DNA from: B1Sed10-231 sp046483385
GTDB lineage: Bacteria > Planctomycetota > Brocadiia > SM23-32
Assembly: GCA_046483385.1 (NCBI GenBank)
Contig: JAWODG010000218.1
Span: forward strand, 1 to 64,000
Reading direction: 5' to 3'
Length of the DNA stretch: 64,000 bases
Numbering within the stretch: position 1 is the stretch's first letter; each line of letters opens with the position of its first letter. The notes beneath the pieces are model-generated. The model saw nothing but the letters and a program-made list of their open reading frames with translations. It did not search any database and was not told where the DNA came from. The position numbers and the translations under genes were made by a program. Below are positions 17,516 through 26,820 of the stretch, piece by piece.

Positions 17516-20134
17516 TCAGTCCTCGCGGCCGATGCGGACGAGGCCGAAGGCTTTGCTCATCCGCTCGTCGATTTCCCGCTTCTGCGCGTCGGTGACGTCC
17601 GGGCAGTCGCGCAGCAGTTGGAGGGGCTCCCGGACGGCCTCGTGGCCGTCGCGCAGGCCGCTGAACAGGGCGCTGAGGGTCTTCTGCCGCAGTAGCTGCA
17701 CGTCCTCCTCCTCCGGGTCCAGCGAAGTGTTGGCGGCGATGCGGCCCGCTGCCTTCAGCAGCGCCAGGCGACGCTCGACGTCCTGCACGTCAGCCTCGGA
17801 CCACTCCTGGAGCATCTCCAACCCGGTCTCCACCGCCATCTCCTGTACCTCGGGAGCGAGGTCCGGACGGCTGCATATCTGGCCCAGCCCCTCGATGACA
17901 CGCAGTTTGTTGAGGAAGCGGAGCAGGGAGGCGCCCAGACGCACCCTCGTCTGCACGCTGGCCCGCGGCGAGCAGGCGGCGCTGCACATGGCCTCTATCA
18001 GCGCGCTGATGGCCGCCGGCCCCCAGACGATGCGCACCTTGCTGACACCCTCCCACAGGATAAGCAGCCGTTTGACGATGCGTGTTCGCATATCGCCCGA
18101 GGCCTGCGGGCTGACGCATATGCGCTCCAGCCCTCGCACGGCGGCGGGCACGGCCCGGATGTCGAACTGGACCTCCCGGCCAAACTCATAGACGGTGCCT
18201 TCCTCGGTCTCCTTCCGCACTCCCATGCCGGTGCCGGCCTGGAACTGGACCAGGCTATCGAACAACTCGAACAACTCCTCCTGATGGCGCTGCTCGGCGT
18301 TGCGGGAGCCCGCCATCACGGCCAGCGCGTCCAGCAGGTCCATGCTGTAGGGCAGCTTCCAGAGGCCGTCCTTGATCTCCTCGAGAGATTCGTCGAACAC
18401 GTCCCGGCCCCAGTCGGTGTAGCCGCAGACGCCGGCCATCGCCATGGCGAAGGCCCCGCTCTCGTTGGCCTCGTCGTGCAACAGGTCCGCACAAAGGGCG
18501 TAAAGGCTCTCGGCCAGCTCCGCGTCGGCCGCCCCGGGATTGTCCTGCATGATGCTGCCCAGGATGAAGCATGTCCGCTCGGCGGCGTCGGATGGATAGT
18601 TGGTGCGCATGAACCGGTGGGCCGGGCCGAGCGCCTCCGCGCCTATCTGCTCCAGCGTGTTCTGGATGATGTCCAGGGTATCCGGCAGGTTGAGTTCGCC
18701 CATCAGGGTCAGCAGTTCTTCGGCCAATTCCCGCCGCAATCCGGGCGAAACGCGTTCATCTACGAGCACGGAGGTCTGAACGACGCTGCGCCGGGTGAGG
18801 GTGTCGGCCAGCTTGAGCAGGTCGATCAGCGAACGCACGGAGTCCTCCACCATGGCGTCGCTGACTTCGCTCTCCGTGCAGAGTACGTCCAGCAGGCGTA
18901 TCAGCTCGGCGCGGCGGGCGCCTCCGACATCGCTCATGCGTTCCAGCACGACCTGCGCGGCCGGCTCCCCCAGGCGCACCAGCGCGTAGCGCAGCCCGGC
19001 CTTCTCGCTCTCCGGCAGTTCGGGATCGAGTATCTGGGCGACGGCCTGGCGGGCGAGTTCATCCAATCGCTCCCGGGAAGCGGCCAGGGCTTCGCTCAAC
19101 CTGACCAGGAGGCTTCGCACGCGTGGGTTGTCCGTCCGCTGCAGTTCGGTCCACAGAAGCTCCCCCACGAGGTCGGGCGCCTCCCGAGCGCAGGCCTCCA
19201 GGGCGTCCTGCACGTCAGGCCGCAGGCCGTCGAAATCGCGTCCCAACTGCCTCAGCGCGGACTGGACGAACTGCTGGGTCTTCTCGTAGTTGGTCACCAG
19301 CAGAGCGGCGCAGTCCGTGGTCAGTGCCAGGAGTTCGCGGACGATGTCGCTGTCCTGGTTCTGGTCCAGCACCTCCAGAAGGACGGCCAGCACGAGGGCG
19401 GCCTCCCCTTCCTCGGCGTCCCGCAGCAGCGCTCCCAACCTCTGGATGGCATAGACGGCGTCCTCGGGGCTTTCGGTGAACAGCCCGCGCACCGCTTCGG
19501 CCATGTCGGAACGGAAGCCAATCTGCTCCAGCGAGCGGACGGCCTCCCGGCGAACCCGCGGCGCGGCCTCCCGGTCGGTCAGCACATTGACGAAGACGGT
19601 GGCCTTCTGCGAACCCTCCATCGGCGCGAAGACCAGTTTGCGCAGGTTCTCGACCCGCTCGTCGGGGTCCTGACTGGTGAGCACGGTCAGTTTGAGTTGC
19701 GCCACTTCCTGGGGGGTGAAAAGTTCTTCGGTTTCGCTGACGCTTATCTCACCGCGTCGCTGCCGGACCAGGCTCAACCCTTCACCGCCCGGCTCGGCTT
19801 CCTGGGCGTCGGCGGCCAAAAGGTCGTCCTCCAGCGCCACCGTCCGCCAGCCCGTCTCGGGATCCTCCACCAGCCGCAGGATGTCCGCTTCCGGAAAACC
19901 CAGCTCCTCGGCCTGTTGCCGGAGGTACTCCTCGGTGACGGACTCCGGGGATTCGACCAGTTGCCGGTCGAGCAGCAGGCGGGCCAGGCTCTCCTCCCGT
20001 CCGGCCTCGTCCAGGATGGTGCCGGTAACGTCCACGTTGCGCGACTGCAACGCCACAACGCGGGTGGCCAGACGCCGGCCGATCCCGTAACGCGCCATAA
20101 GCGCGTCGGTATCTTTCTCTCGCTCCCCTCTCAT
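17516..20134 (-). CDS. Large HEAT/ARM-like helical repeat protein
   Basis: The 872-residue, strongly acidic, nearly all-helical protein has repeating helical pairs such as APRVRREAVRSLEQIGF, PEDAVYAIQRLGALLRDAEE and NPRVRSLLVRLSEAL. These are typical of HEAT-repeat scaffolds. Residues 1-100 are distinct (MARYGIGRRLATRVVALQSRN, then short helices) and somewhat resemble type II secretion or two-component accessory helices, but I do not recognise a domain. There is no signal peptide or membrane segment. The ATG at 20,134 lies 23 bases from the purM stop, so the two are co-transcribed. The function is unknown; protein scaffolding is inferred. Confidence 0.8.
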   Translation of the reverse strand: MRGEREKDTDALMARYGIGRRLATRVVALQSRNVDVTGTILDEAGREESLARLLLDRQLVESPESVTEEYLRQQAEELGFPEADILRLVEDPETGWRTVALEDDLLAADAQEAEPGGEGLSLVRQRRGEISVSETEELFTPQEVAQLKLTVLTSQDPDERVENLRKLVFAPMEGSQKATVFVNVLTDREAAPRVRREAVRSLEQIGFRSDMAEAVRGLFTESPEDAVYAIQRLGALLRDAEEGEAALVLAVLLEVLDQNQDSDIVRELLALTTDCAALLVTNYEKTQQFVQSALRQLGRDFDGLRPDVQDALEACAREAPDLVGELLWTELQRTDNPRVRSLLVRLSEALAASRERLDELARQAVAQILDPELPESEKAGLRYALVRLGEPAAQVVLERMSDVGGARRAELIRLLDVLCTESEVSDAMVEDSVRSLIDLLKLADTLTRRSVVQTSVLVDERVSPGLRRELAEELLTLMGELNLPDTLDIIQNTLEQIGAEALGPAHRFMRTNYPSDAAERTCFILGSIMQDNPGAADAELAESLYALCADLLHDEANESGAFAMAMAGVCGYTDWGRDVFDESLEEIKDGLWKLPYSMDLLDALAVMAGSRNAEQRHQEELFELFDSLVQFQAGTGMGVRKETEEGTVYEFGREVQFDIRAVPAAVRGLERICVSPQASGDMRTRIVKRLLILWEGVSKVRIVWGPAAISALIEAMCSAACSPRASVQTRVRLGASLLRFLNKLRVIEGLGQICSRPDLAPEVQEMAVETGLEMLQEWSEADVQDVERRLALLKAAGRIAANTSLDPEEEDVQLLRQKTLSALFSGLRDGHEAVREPLQLLRDCPDVTDAQKREIDERMSKAFGLVRIGRED

Positions 20135-20156
20135 GGGCACACCTGCGCAGTGGGCA

Positions 20157-21224
20157 TCAGATGATGGTCACCTCTTGCCGCCTCTCGACCACGCGGCCGA
20201 CCGCGACCGGCTCCTCCCCCTGCCGCCGCAGTTGCCGCATGACGCTGTCCGCGTAGTAGGGCGAGACCATGAGCACGAGCCCCAGGCCCATGTTGAAGGT
20301 GCGGTACATCTCGTCCATCGGGACGTCGCCCAGTTCCTGGACGACGTCGAAGATCGGCGGACGCTGCCACGCGGAGGAGTCCAGCTCCGCCCCGCAGCCC
20401 TCCGGCAGCACGCGGGGGATATTCTCAACGAGCCCCCCGCCGGTGATGTGCGCTATGCCTCGCACGACCTGCTTGACCCGGTACCGATGCAGCACCGCGC
20501 GCACGGGCTTGACGTATATGCGCGTGGGGATCAGCAGCTCCTCACCCACCGTGCGCTCGATGCCGAACCGCTCGAGGGAGTCGTCGCAACTCAGGCCCTC
20601 CTGCTCGAAAAGCAGCCGGCGCACCAGGGAGTAGCCGTTGGAGTGCAGCCCGCTGGAGGGCAGGCCGACTATCACGTCGCCGGGCTCTATCTTCTGCCCG
20701 GTGATCAACTTGTCCCGCTCCACAACGCCGACCACGAAGCCGGCCATGTCGTACTCGCCCTCGCCGTAGAAGCCGGGCATCTCGGCGGTCTCGCCGCCCA
20801 GAAGGGAACAGCCCGCCTCCATGCAGCCAGCCGCTATCCCGGGAACAACCCGCTGCAAAACGCCCGGCTCCAGTTTGCCGGTGGCCAGGTAGTCCAGAAA
20901 GAACAGGGGCTCCGCGCCCTGCACCAGAATGTCGTTGACGCACATGGCCACCAGGTCGATGCCCACGGTATCGTGCCGCCCGCTTCTGAAAGCGACCTTC
21001 AGCTTGGTCCCCACGCCGTCGGTGGAACTGACCAGGATGGGATGGCGGTAGTTGCGACGGAACAGGTCCTCATCGTAATCAAGGGAAAACAACGCTCCGA
21101 ACCCGCCCGGATTGGCCATGACGCGCTCCCCGTAAGTTGATTCGACGGCCTGCGCGATGCTCTCGACGAAACGCTCCCCTTTCTCGATGTCAACGCCGGC
21201 ATCCTTATAGGTGACGGGGCTCAT
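20157..21224 (-). CDS. purM: Phosphoribosylformylglycinamidine cyclo-ligase
   Basis: PurM closes the imidazole ring of AIR in purine synthesis using ATP. Motifs are TYKDAGVDIEKG at the start, HPILVSSTDGVGTKLKVA, DLVAMCVNDILVQGAEPLFFLDY, GCSLLGGETAEMPGFY and IAHITGGGLVENIPRVLP. The 355-residue length is normal. It is the first gene of a transcript that continues into the HEAT-repeat gene, and it has a near-consensus promoter upstream. Confidence 0.97.
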   Translation of the reverse strand: MSPVTYKDAGVDIEKGERFVESIAQAVESTYGERVMANPGGFGALFSLDYDEDLFRRNYRHPILVSSTDGVGTKLKVAFRSGRHDTVGIDLVAMCVNDILVQGAEPLFFLDYLATGKLEPGVLQRVVPGIAAGCMEAGCSLLGGETAEMPGFYGEGEYDMAGFVVGVVERDKLITGQKIEPGDVIVGLPSSGLHSNGYSLVRRLLFEQEGLSCDDSLERFGIERTVGEELLIPTRIYVKPVRAVLHRYRVKQVVRGIAHITGGGLVENIPRVLPEGCGAELDSSAWQRPPIFDVVQELGDVPMDEMYRTFNMGLGLVLMVSPYYADSVMRQLRRQGEEPVAVGRVVERRQEVTII

Positions 21225-21286
21225 CGGCGCTCCCGAACGGGTGGGGAAAAAGAGGTGAACGGCGGCCGTTTGCCGCCAGTATATTC

Positions 21287-21314
21287 ATTATATGGGGGTG
21301 GGTAATGCTGTCAA
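21287..21314 (-). promoter_or_regulatory. purM promoter
   Basis: On the minus strand a perfect TTGACA (21,309-21,314) and a perfect TATAAT (21,287-21,292) are 16 bases apart. The predicted transcript opens with a GGCGGC/GCCGCC hairpin (21,261-21,277). Confidence 0.75.
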
Positions 21315-21712
21315 TCAGACCGGGCCGGGGGATGTCGGGCGAGCGGGCTCAGGTAGCAGCCTCGAATCGCTCCGACAACGTAAGCGCCCATCGGGGGCCA
21401 TTGCGCCGGCACGCCCCCTCGTGCTCGCACTCTTGCTCGTGCTCTTGCTCGCCGTTCAGGGACCCGGGCATATCGTGTGACTACGCATTGTCCTGAGTAC
21501 CGCAATCCGCCTGGGCTCGTAGTCGGTCGGTTCAGCGGATGCGGTCTGTGTCGCCCGCCGTCCGGCGGGTTCCGGGGCCCGAAGAGCTTGCACGGGCCGG
21601 CCATGGCCCAAAACAGGGCTGCGATCGAGTCGGGCACCCGACCCCGAGCGGTTTGCATAGGCGGCCCTCGTTGGGCTACATTGGCCGTTCAGGGTCTCAG
21701 GGGGAGAACGGG
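21315..21712. other. Gene-free region with short imperfect tandem repeat
   Basis: Between the purM promoter and the flippase-like gene no supported gene is seen. Around 21,417-21,455 there is a low-complexity run of CTCGTGCTC/CTCTTGCTC units. Short frames here have no ribosome sites. Confidence 0.5.
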
Positions 21713-22825
21713 ATGGATGTCCGCTGGAAACGCCGCATCATGCTCATCGCCGGGGTGCTCCTCAGCGCCGCGGCTCTGGGCTTTTTCGTGTTCAAGCTGC
21801 GGGGGCACTGGCGGCAGGTCGCCGGCTCGCTCGCCCGCGCCAACTACCTGTATGTTGTCCCGGCCGTGGCGTTTATCGCCATCATGTACGCTCTGCGGAT
21901 TGTCCGCTGGCGGCTCTTCCTGAAGCCGCTTGGCCAGATACCGTACCGGCACATCACCAGTTCGACGCTCATCGGATTCATGTCCACCTGCGTACTGCCG
22001 CTGCGGGCCGGCGAGATTATCCGGCCCTACCTGCTCAGCCGCAAGACGGGGCTCCACTTCGGCCACGCCGCCGGCACGGACCTGGGCCTGGGACGGGTAT
22101 TCGACATCATCGGGTCCTGCTTCCTCATCTTTCTGGCCCTCTCGCTGCTGCCGGCGGCGCCCGGGCGCAACGCCGCGCCCGCTGCCGACTCCGGAACTTC
22201 GGCGGCCCAAACGGTGCAGGCCGAGGATGCGGATGGCCCGGACTGGCAGGCGCAGCTCCGGGCCCAGGCACCCTGGCTGGCGGGCGTGGCCCTGACGGGC
22301 ATCCTGGGGATGCTGGCGGTGGCCCTGAAACCCGACCTCATGCTGAGGGTGTTGCGCTTTCTGCTCCGGCCCCTGCCGGAGGCGTGGGCGCAGGCGCTGC
22401 TGAAGTTCTCCGATTCGGTGATCCAGTCGTTGGGATTCCTGAAGAACCCGGGGCAGTTCACCGCGGGCGTGGCGCTGACGCTGGCCATCTGGTTCTGCTA
22501 CCCGGTCAGCACGTGGAGCCTGGCGCGCGGCTTCGGGCTGGAGCTGCCGTTCGGGGGCGCCGTGCTGGTGCAGGTGCTCATCACGCTGGCCGTGGCGCTG
22601 CCGCAGGCCCCCAGCTTCCTGGGGGTCTTCCAGGTGGCCGCAATGGCGGGGGTGGGCCTCTACGGGGTGGACAAAGGGCCGGCCGGCGCGTTCGCCACCA
22701 TGCTGTGGATCATCAACGTCGTGCCGATAACGGTGGTGGGGCTCGGCGTGCTCTGGTGGGAGGGGCTCAGCCTGCGGGTGCTGGCGGAGGAATCACGCGA
22801 AGCCGCCGCCGAAACGGAGGAGTGA
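21713..22825 (+). CDS. Lysylphosphatidylglycerol synthase TM-region/UPF0104-type flippase-like protein
   Basis: The 370-residue integral membrane protein matches the PF03706 pattern: ALRIVRWRLFLKPLG after the second segment, then GFMSTCVLPLRAGEIIRPYLLSRK and LGRVFDIIG. Near the end is ALPQAPSFLGVFQVA with a glycine-rich helix. Relatives occur as the membrane half of MprF or alone, and are proposed to move lipid-linked substrates across the membrane. A proline/alanine-rich loop lies at about residues 150-185. GGGGGAGAACGGG precedes the ATG. Its substrate cannot be read from sequence. Confidence 0.85.
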   Translation: MDVRWKRRIMLIAGVLLSAAALGFFVFKLRGHWRQVAGSLARANYLYVVPAVAFIAIMYALRIVRWRLFLKPLGQIPYRHITSSTLIGFMSTCVLPLRAGEIIRPYLLSRKTGLHFGHAAGTDLGLGRVFDIIGSCFLIFLALSLLPAAPGRNAAPAADSGTSAAQTVQAEDADGPDWQAQLRAQAPWLAGVALTGILGMLAVALKPDLMLRVLRFLLRPLPEAWAQALLKFSDSVIQSLGFLKNPGQFTAGVALTLAIWFCYPVSTWSLARGFGLELPFGGAVLVQVLITLAVALPQAPSFLGVFQVAAMAGVGLYGVDKGPAGAFATMLWIINVVPITVVGLGVLWWEGLSLRVLAEESREAAAETEE

Positions 22826-22980
22826 GTGGTGCTGCGAGGGTTGGTGACCGCGAGTCGCCCTTTGGCCCCCGGGCCGCAGGAAGAATTCGCCATACGGCGA
22901 ATGTCGCTATCGATCAGACGGACGAGCAGGGGTACGAACACGAAGAAAACCTGAGGGCGGCGGGGCATGCCGACGGTCCC

Positions 22981-23337
22981 CTATTCGGCCTCGAGGGCTT
23001 CTTCCACGGTCGGGAATATGCCGATCAGGGTGTGGAGCTTGGTGAAGCGGAAGACCTCCTCCACCAGCGGCTGGGGGTTGACGACCCGCACGAAGCCGTC
23101 GTTGCTGGTGGCGGTGCGGTAGGCTCTCATCATCTGGCCGAGGCCGGTGGAGCTGATGAAGTTGACCTCGCCCATGTCGAAGATAATCTTGTAGGTGCCG
23201 CCGTCGAGTATCTCGTCCAGCTCCTCCCGGAGGGCGTCGGCGCCCATCTCGCGCATCTGTCCCGCCAGGTAGAGGATGCAGACGTCGTCGGTGAACTCTT
23301 TCTCGATCGTGGCGCCGGTCGCGGTGTCGTCGCGCAT
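22981..23337 (-). CDS. STAS-domain anti-sigma factor antagonist
   Basis: The 118-residue single-domain protein has the STAS motif IIFDMGEVNFISSTGLGQM. A serine in the ISSTGLG loop is the expected phosphorylation site. Such proteins free a sigma factor by capturing its RsbW-type anti-sigma kinase. It lies 34 bases downstream of the gene for a fused phosphatase/kinase, so all three roles of a partner-switching module are present. The sigma factor itself is not in the window. Confidence 0.9.
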   Translation of the reverse strand: MRDDTATGATIEKEFTDDVCILYLAGQMREMGADALREELDEILDGGTYKIIFDMGEVNFISSTGLGQMMRAYRTATSNDGFVRVVNPQPLVEEVFRFTKLHTLIGIFPTVEEALEAE

Positions 23338-23371
23338 TGCCTGACTCGAATGGGGAGCGGCTGACCCGAGG

Positions 23372-24739
23372 CTACCGGCTGGCGGCGGCCCAGGGTGCGT
23401 GTTTTATCATCGTTATCTCGGTGCCGTCCTCGTTGAAACGCACCTCGTCCATGTAAGCCCTGATGAGGGCGAGACCCCGGCCCGAGGTCGCCAGCAGGTT
23501 CTCCTCGGCCGTCGGGTCGGGCACGTCTTCCGGCTCGAACCCTTCGCCTTCATCGGCGACGGCGATGATGGCGCGGTCATCGTCCACGTAGAAACTGACC
23601 TCGACCTTCTTCGTATCGTCCAGTTCGTTGCCGTGCTTGATGGCATTGATGACGGCCTCTTCCAGCGCCAGTTTGACGGCGAAGATGTTCCGTTCGCCGT
23701 AGCCCTTGTTCTCCAGCACCGGCAGGATGGCGCTCTCGATGTGGGGCAGTTCGCTGGGAATGCTGGATATGGCGATGGTCTTCCGCTGGGCCTTCTCCAG
23801 CAGCACTTCCGCGCCCAGCAGGGCCACGTCGTCCTCCGGTTCGGCCATCAGGCCGGCCAGCCGCTCGACAAGCTCCTCGATGGGCAGCTGGCCGTTCTCC
23901 ATGAGGTGTTTCTGCAGATGCTTTTCCGACTCCCGCCGGTCGGCCGCGGCGAAGCTCTTCAGGAGGCCGTCGGTGTAGAGGAACAGCCGGTCGTGCTGTT
24001 CGAGCTGCAGGCCCTTCTCCTCGTACTGCGGGTCCTCGAACATCCCCACGAAGAGTCCCTCTGTGTCCAGCGGTATGGCCTCGCCGTTGCGGATGACGTA
24101 CGGGGAGCAGTGCGAGGCGTTGACATACTGGAGGGTCAGCAGCTCGGTGTCGAGCACACCCAGGAACGCGGTCATGTAATGACCGGCCAGCGTGCTGCGC
24201 AGCATGGCCCGGTTGACGTTCTCCATGATCGTGCGCGGGCGCAGCTCGTTGGCCGCGTAAGTGCGGAAGGCCAGCCGGCCGGTGGCCATGATGACCGCTG
24301 CGGGCAGACCGTAGCCGGAGACGTCGGCGATGAGGAAGGCGACAAAGTTGTCCGAAAGGTTGATGATGTCGTAGAAGTCGCCGCCGACGCGGGTTCCCGG
24401 GCGCGTTTGGAGGGCGAACTGGATGCCCTGAGGCTGCTCCTCCATAACGGGCCGCAGGCTGCGCTGGAGTTCGCGGGCGACTTGTTCGTCGCGTTCCAGG
24501 AGCATGGCCTGGCGTTCAAGCTGCTCGGCCAGCACCTTCAGCTCTCGGTCGCTGGTGCGGCCGACGGCGCCGCCGGGCTTCCGCTCCTTGAGGCCGGACT
24601 CCAGCGCCTGTATGCGCGCCTGGGCCCTTCGCAATTCCCGGGACAGCTCAAGCACCTTCCGCCTAAGCGTCTCCGGGTCGGAGGGCAGAGGCTCGCCGTC
24701 CGGGTTCTGAAGCTCGGGTAACTGTTCTGCGCCGCCCAT
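23372..24739 (-). CDS. Fused SpoIIE/RsbU phosphatase and RsbW-type anti-sigma kinase
   Basis: The 455-residue protein starts with a coiled coil (about 25-95). A PP2C-type SpoIIE domain follows (about 100-315; GGDFYDIINLSDN, IADVSGYGLPAAVIMA, YVNASHCSPYVIRNG, LFLYTDGL). It ends in a HATPase/RsbW domain (about 325-450; LALEEAVINAIKHGNE as N-box, VADEGEGFEPEDVPDP as G1, GRGLALIRAYMDEV as G2). Phosphatase and kinase in one chain could control the adjacent STAS protein in both directions. No membrane segment or sensor domain is seen, so the input signal is probably a partner protein. Confidence 0.92.
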   Translation of the reverse strand: MGGAEQLPELQNPDGEPLPSDPETLRRKVLELSRELRRAQARIQALESGLKERKPGGAVGRTSDRELKVLAEQLERQAMLLERDEQVARELQRSLRPVMEEQPQGIQFALQTRPGTRVGGDFYDIINLSDNFVAFLIADVSGYGLPAAVIMATGRLAFRTYAANELRPRTIMENVNRAMLRSTLAGHYMTAFLGVLDTELLTLQYVNASHCSPYVIRNGEAIPLDTEGLFVGMFEDPQYEEKGLQLEQHDRLFLYTDGLLKSFAAADRRESEKHLQKHLMENGQLPIEELVERLAGLMAEPEDDVALLGAEVLLEKAQRKTIAISSIPSELPHIESAILPVLENKGYGERNIFAVKLALEEAVINAIKHGNELDDTKKVEVSFYVDDDRAIIAVADEGEGFEPEDVPDPTAEENLLATSGRGLALIRAYMDEVRFNEDGTEITMIKHAPWAAASR

Positions 24740-24902
24740 GTCTCTCTTTGACTACAAAACGCCAGAGCCGGAAGAGCGCCTTCCGGACCGGGGGGCTCAG
24801 GGCTCGGACGCGACCACGCCTGACCGGCCCTGCGGATTAGCAATCGTTTTCAACTCAGGCGGTATTATCGGGCATACCGACCGCTTCGACAAGTGAAACT
24901 CC

Positions 24903-25394
24903 TCAGCCCCGGTCGCCCGAAGCCGCCTGCACGGCCTTTCTCAGCTTTCGCCGGATACTCTCCCAGTGAGTTCCACGCCAATAGACTTTACCACATCCGG
25001 CGCACCGAAAGAAACGCTCCATCCGGGCGCGCACTTTCGGCGGCACCCGCTCGCGAACCTCCGGGAGGTCGACCTCTTCCAGTTCGTCGCCGCAGTCCAT
25101 GCAGCGCGGCTGCTTGAGGGGCAGGTCCAGCTGGCCCATCACGTGCGCAAGCTGCTCGATGGGGCTGAGCCCCTGCGGAACGAACACGTAGTCCACAAGG
25201 CCCTCGGTGAGGGCATAGCGCTCCAGCAGGCCGGAATCGCTGCTCAGCAGGACGTAGCCCTCCTGCAGGCAGCGCCGGACCAGTTCGCCGTCGGCTATGT
25301 GTACGTCGAACCGGGCGGTGTAGCCGGCGGCCCGCAGCCAGCGGGCCAGTCCGCCCAGCATGGCGTCGCAGAAGAACCGGGGTTCATCCTCCAT
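24903..25394 (-). CDS. Mut7-C RNAse domain protein with zinc ribbon
   Basis: The N-terminal FFCDAMLGGLARWLRAAGY and YVLLSSDSGLLERYAL belong to the Mut7-C (PF01927) PIN-like fold. The C-terminal half has two CxxC pairs (CMDCGDE and CAGCGKVYWRGTHW) that form a zinc ribbon. The 163-residue length is normal for stand-alone bacterial members. A ribonuclease role is inferred from the PIN-like fold; targets are unknown. It stands alone, divergent from the beta-propeller gene. Confidence 0.9.
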   Translation of the reverse strand: MEDEPRFFCDAMLGGLARWLRAAGYTARFDVHIADGELVRRCLQEGYVLLSSDSGLLERYALTEGLVDYVFVPQGLSPIEQLAHVMGQLDLPLKQPRCMDCGDELEEVDLPEVRERVPPKVRARMERFFRCAGCGKVYWRGTHWESIRRKLRKAVQAASGDRG

Positions 25395-25595
25395 GGCCAG
25401 CTCCGTGACGGGGATTCCCCGTTCAGTTTAGCCGGCTGCGCCTTGTGCGTCGAGCCCCCTGCGGCATCATTTGCCCTTGACACAACCCACACCAATGGTT
25501 ACAGTTCTGGGGAAGAAAAGGGCGTCTCCGTGCTTTTACGCATCGGCGGCGCACGTCACGGTATTGCCAAGAATTCCGGTCCGGAGGTTCTGGTT

Positions 25596-26717
25596 ATGAG
25601 GATCGCGTTGCGCCGTTGGCTCGCATGTTCGCTTCTGGTGGGCGCCGCCCTGCTTCTGCTTTCCTTCGATGCCGCCGCCGGGCCGCCCGCGTCCACTTCG
25701 GCCGGCTCCATGCTCGCGCCCTCCAACCCGGTCTTCAACATCAAGGACAAGGGACTGAAGCCGCTCTGGACCGCGGAGCTGGGCAGGGTCTCCGAGCCCC
25801 GGTTGAAGGCCATCTATCCCGTGGCCGACAAACTCGTGGCCGAGACTCCCACGGGCGAAGTTCACGTCCTGAACGCCGAAGACGGCACGTGGCAGAACAT
25901 GGAGATGTTCCGCCGCGGGCTGGAGTTTTCGCCCGTGGCCCTGGGCGACCAGATGCTTGTGGTGTCGGCCAGCCGCCTGTATACCTTTGATCCGGCCGCC
26001 GAAGACGTCGGGGAAGGTTACCATCTGGAGTTCGCGCCATTCTGCCCGCCCCTGCTGAAAGGAGACGACTTGATTCTGGCCGGCGGCAACGGACATCTGG
26101 CCCGCCTGACCCGCCCCGGCCACGAACAGGTCTGGCAAAGGTCCATCCGCGGCCCCATCTGGTACCAACCCGCTATGCTGGACGGGAACCTCTACGCCGC
26201 CGCTTCTGAGATCATCTGCCTGGAGCCCGAGGACGGCACCGAGTTGTGGCGGTGGGAGCCCCGGAGACCGGCAAAATTGAGCAGCGGCATCGCACTGCAC
26301 GAGGGCCGTGTCTACGCCGGGGACAACCTTGGCACCCTCTACGCGCTGGGGGCCGATTACGGCGACCTGAAATGGCAGCAGTCTTTCGGCGCCCCCATCG
26401 CCGGGAAGCCCGAAGTCGTGGGCGACAAGCTGCTGGTGTTCACCAACGAGCCCAACGTGCACTGTGTGTCCATGACGGGCGAGCGAGAGGTGCTGTGGAG
26501 CTACGACGGGGCCACTGAGCTTATACTGGCCGGCGCCGACCGCCTTTACCTGCGCACCGAGGATGGCGGCGTCGCCGTCCTGGTAACCGATCGGGGAGAG
26601 GAGTTGTGGAAGGACCGCCTGCCGAGCGATTATCTGGTGGCCGGCGATTCGAACCGCCCGGTCTTCTACGTGGCCAGCCCCGAGGGCACGCTCGCGGCTT
26701 TCCAGGAGCTGGACTGA
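25596..26717 (+). CDS. Exported PQQ-type beta-propeller protein
   Basis: Residues 1-28 form a signal peptide (RRWLACSLLVGAALLLLSF...AAAGPP). The mature part has repeated blades with tryptophan motifs (LWTAELG, VWQRSIRGPIW, LWRWEP, KWQQSF, LWSYDG, LWKDRLP), as in PQQ-like repeats of BamB and quinoprotein dehydrogenases. No catalytic or PQQ-binding residues can be assigned, so a scaffold or binding role is likely. CCGGAGG lies upstream of the ATG. A strong terminator follows the stop. Confidence 0.85.
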   Translation: MRIALRRWLACSLLVGAALLLLSFDAAAGPPASTSAGSMLAPSNPVFNIKDKGLKPLWTAELGRVSEPRLKAIYPVADKLVAETPTGEVHVLNAEDGTWQNMEMFRRGLEFSPVALGDQMLVVSASRLYTFDPAAEDVGEGYHLEFAPFCPPLLKGDDLILAGGNGHLARLTRPGHEQVWQRSIRGPIWYQPAMLDGNLYAAASEIICLEPEDGTELWRWEPRRPAKLSSGIALHEGRVYAGDNLGTLYALGADYGDLKWQQSFGAPIAGKPEVVGDKLLVFTNEPNVHCVSMTGEREVLWSYDGATELILAGADRLYLRTEDGGVAVLVTDRGEELWKDRLPSDYLVAGDSNRPVFYVASPEGTLAAFQELD

Positions 26718-26735
26718 CACGTCCTGCCGTACGCA

Positions 26736-26771
26736 GAAAAAGCCCCGCCTCAACCGGCGGGGCTTTTCTTT
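26736..26771. terminator. Bidirectional rho-independent terminator
   Basis: A perfect GCCCCGCC/GGCGGGGC stem with a 6-base loop is flanked by AAAAA on the left and TTTTCTTT on the right. It can end the beta-propeller transcript on the plus strand and that of the histone gene from the minus strand. Confidence 0.9.
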
Positions 26772-26820
26772 CCGACCTTCTCAGATCAGAACGCTAACTT
26801 GCTTCCATCAGCGGGCAGGC

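Noticed and set aside
21417..21455. Short CTCGTGCTC/CTCTTGCTC units as a CRISPR or regulatory array
   Set aside because: Units are contiguous, imperfect and lack unique spacers; this looks like low-complexity drift.
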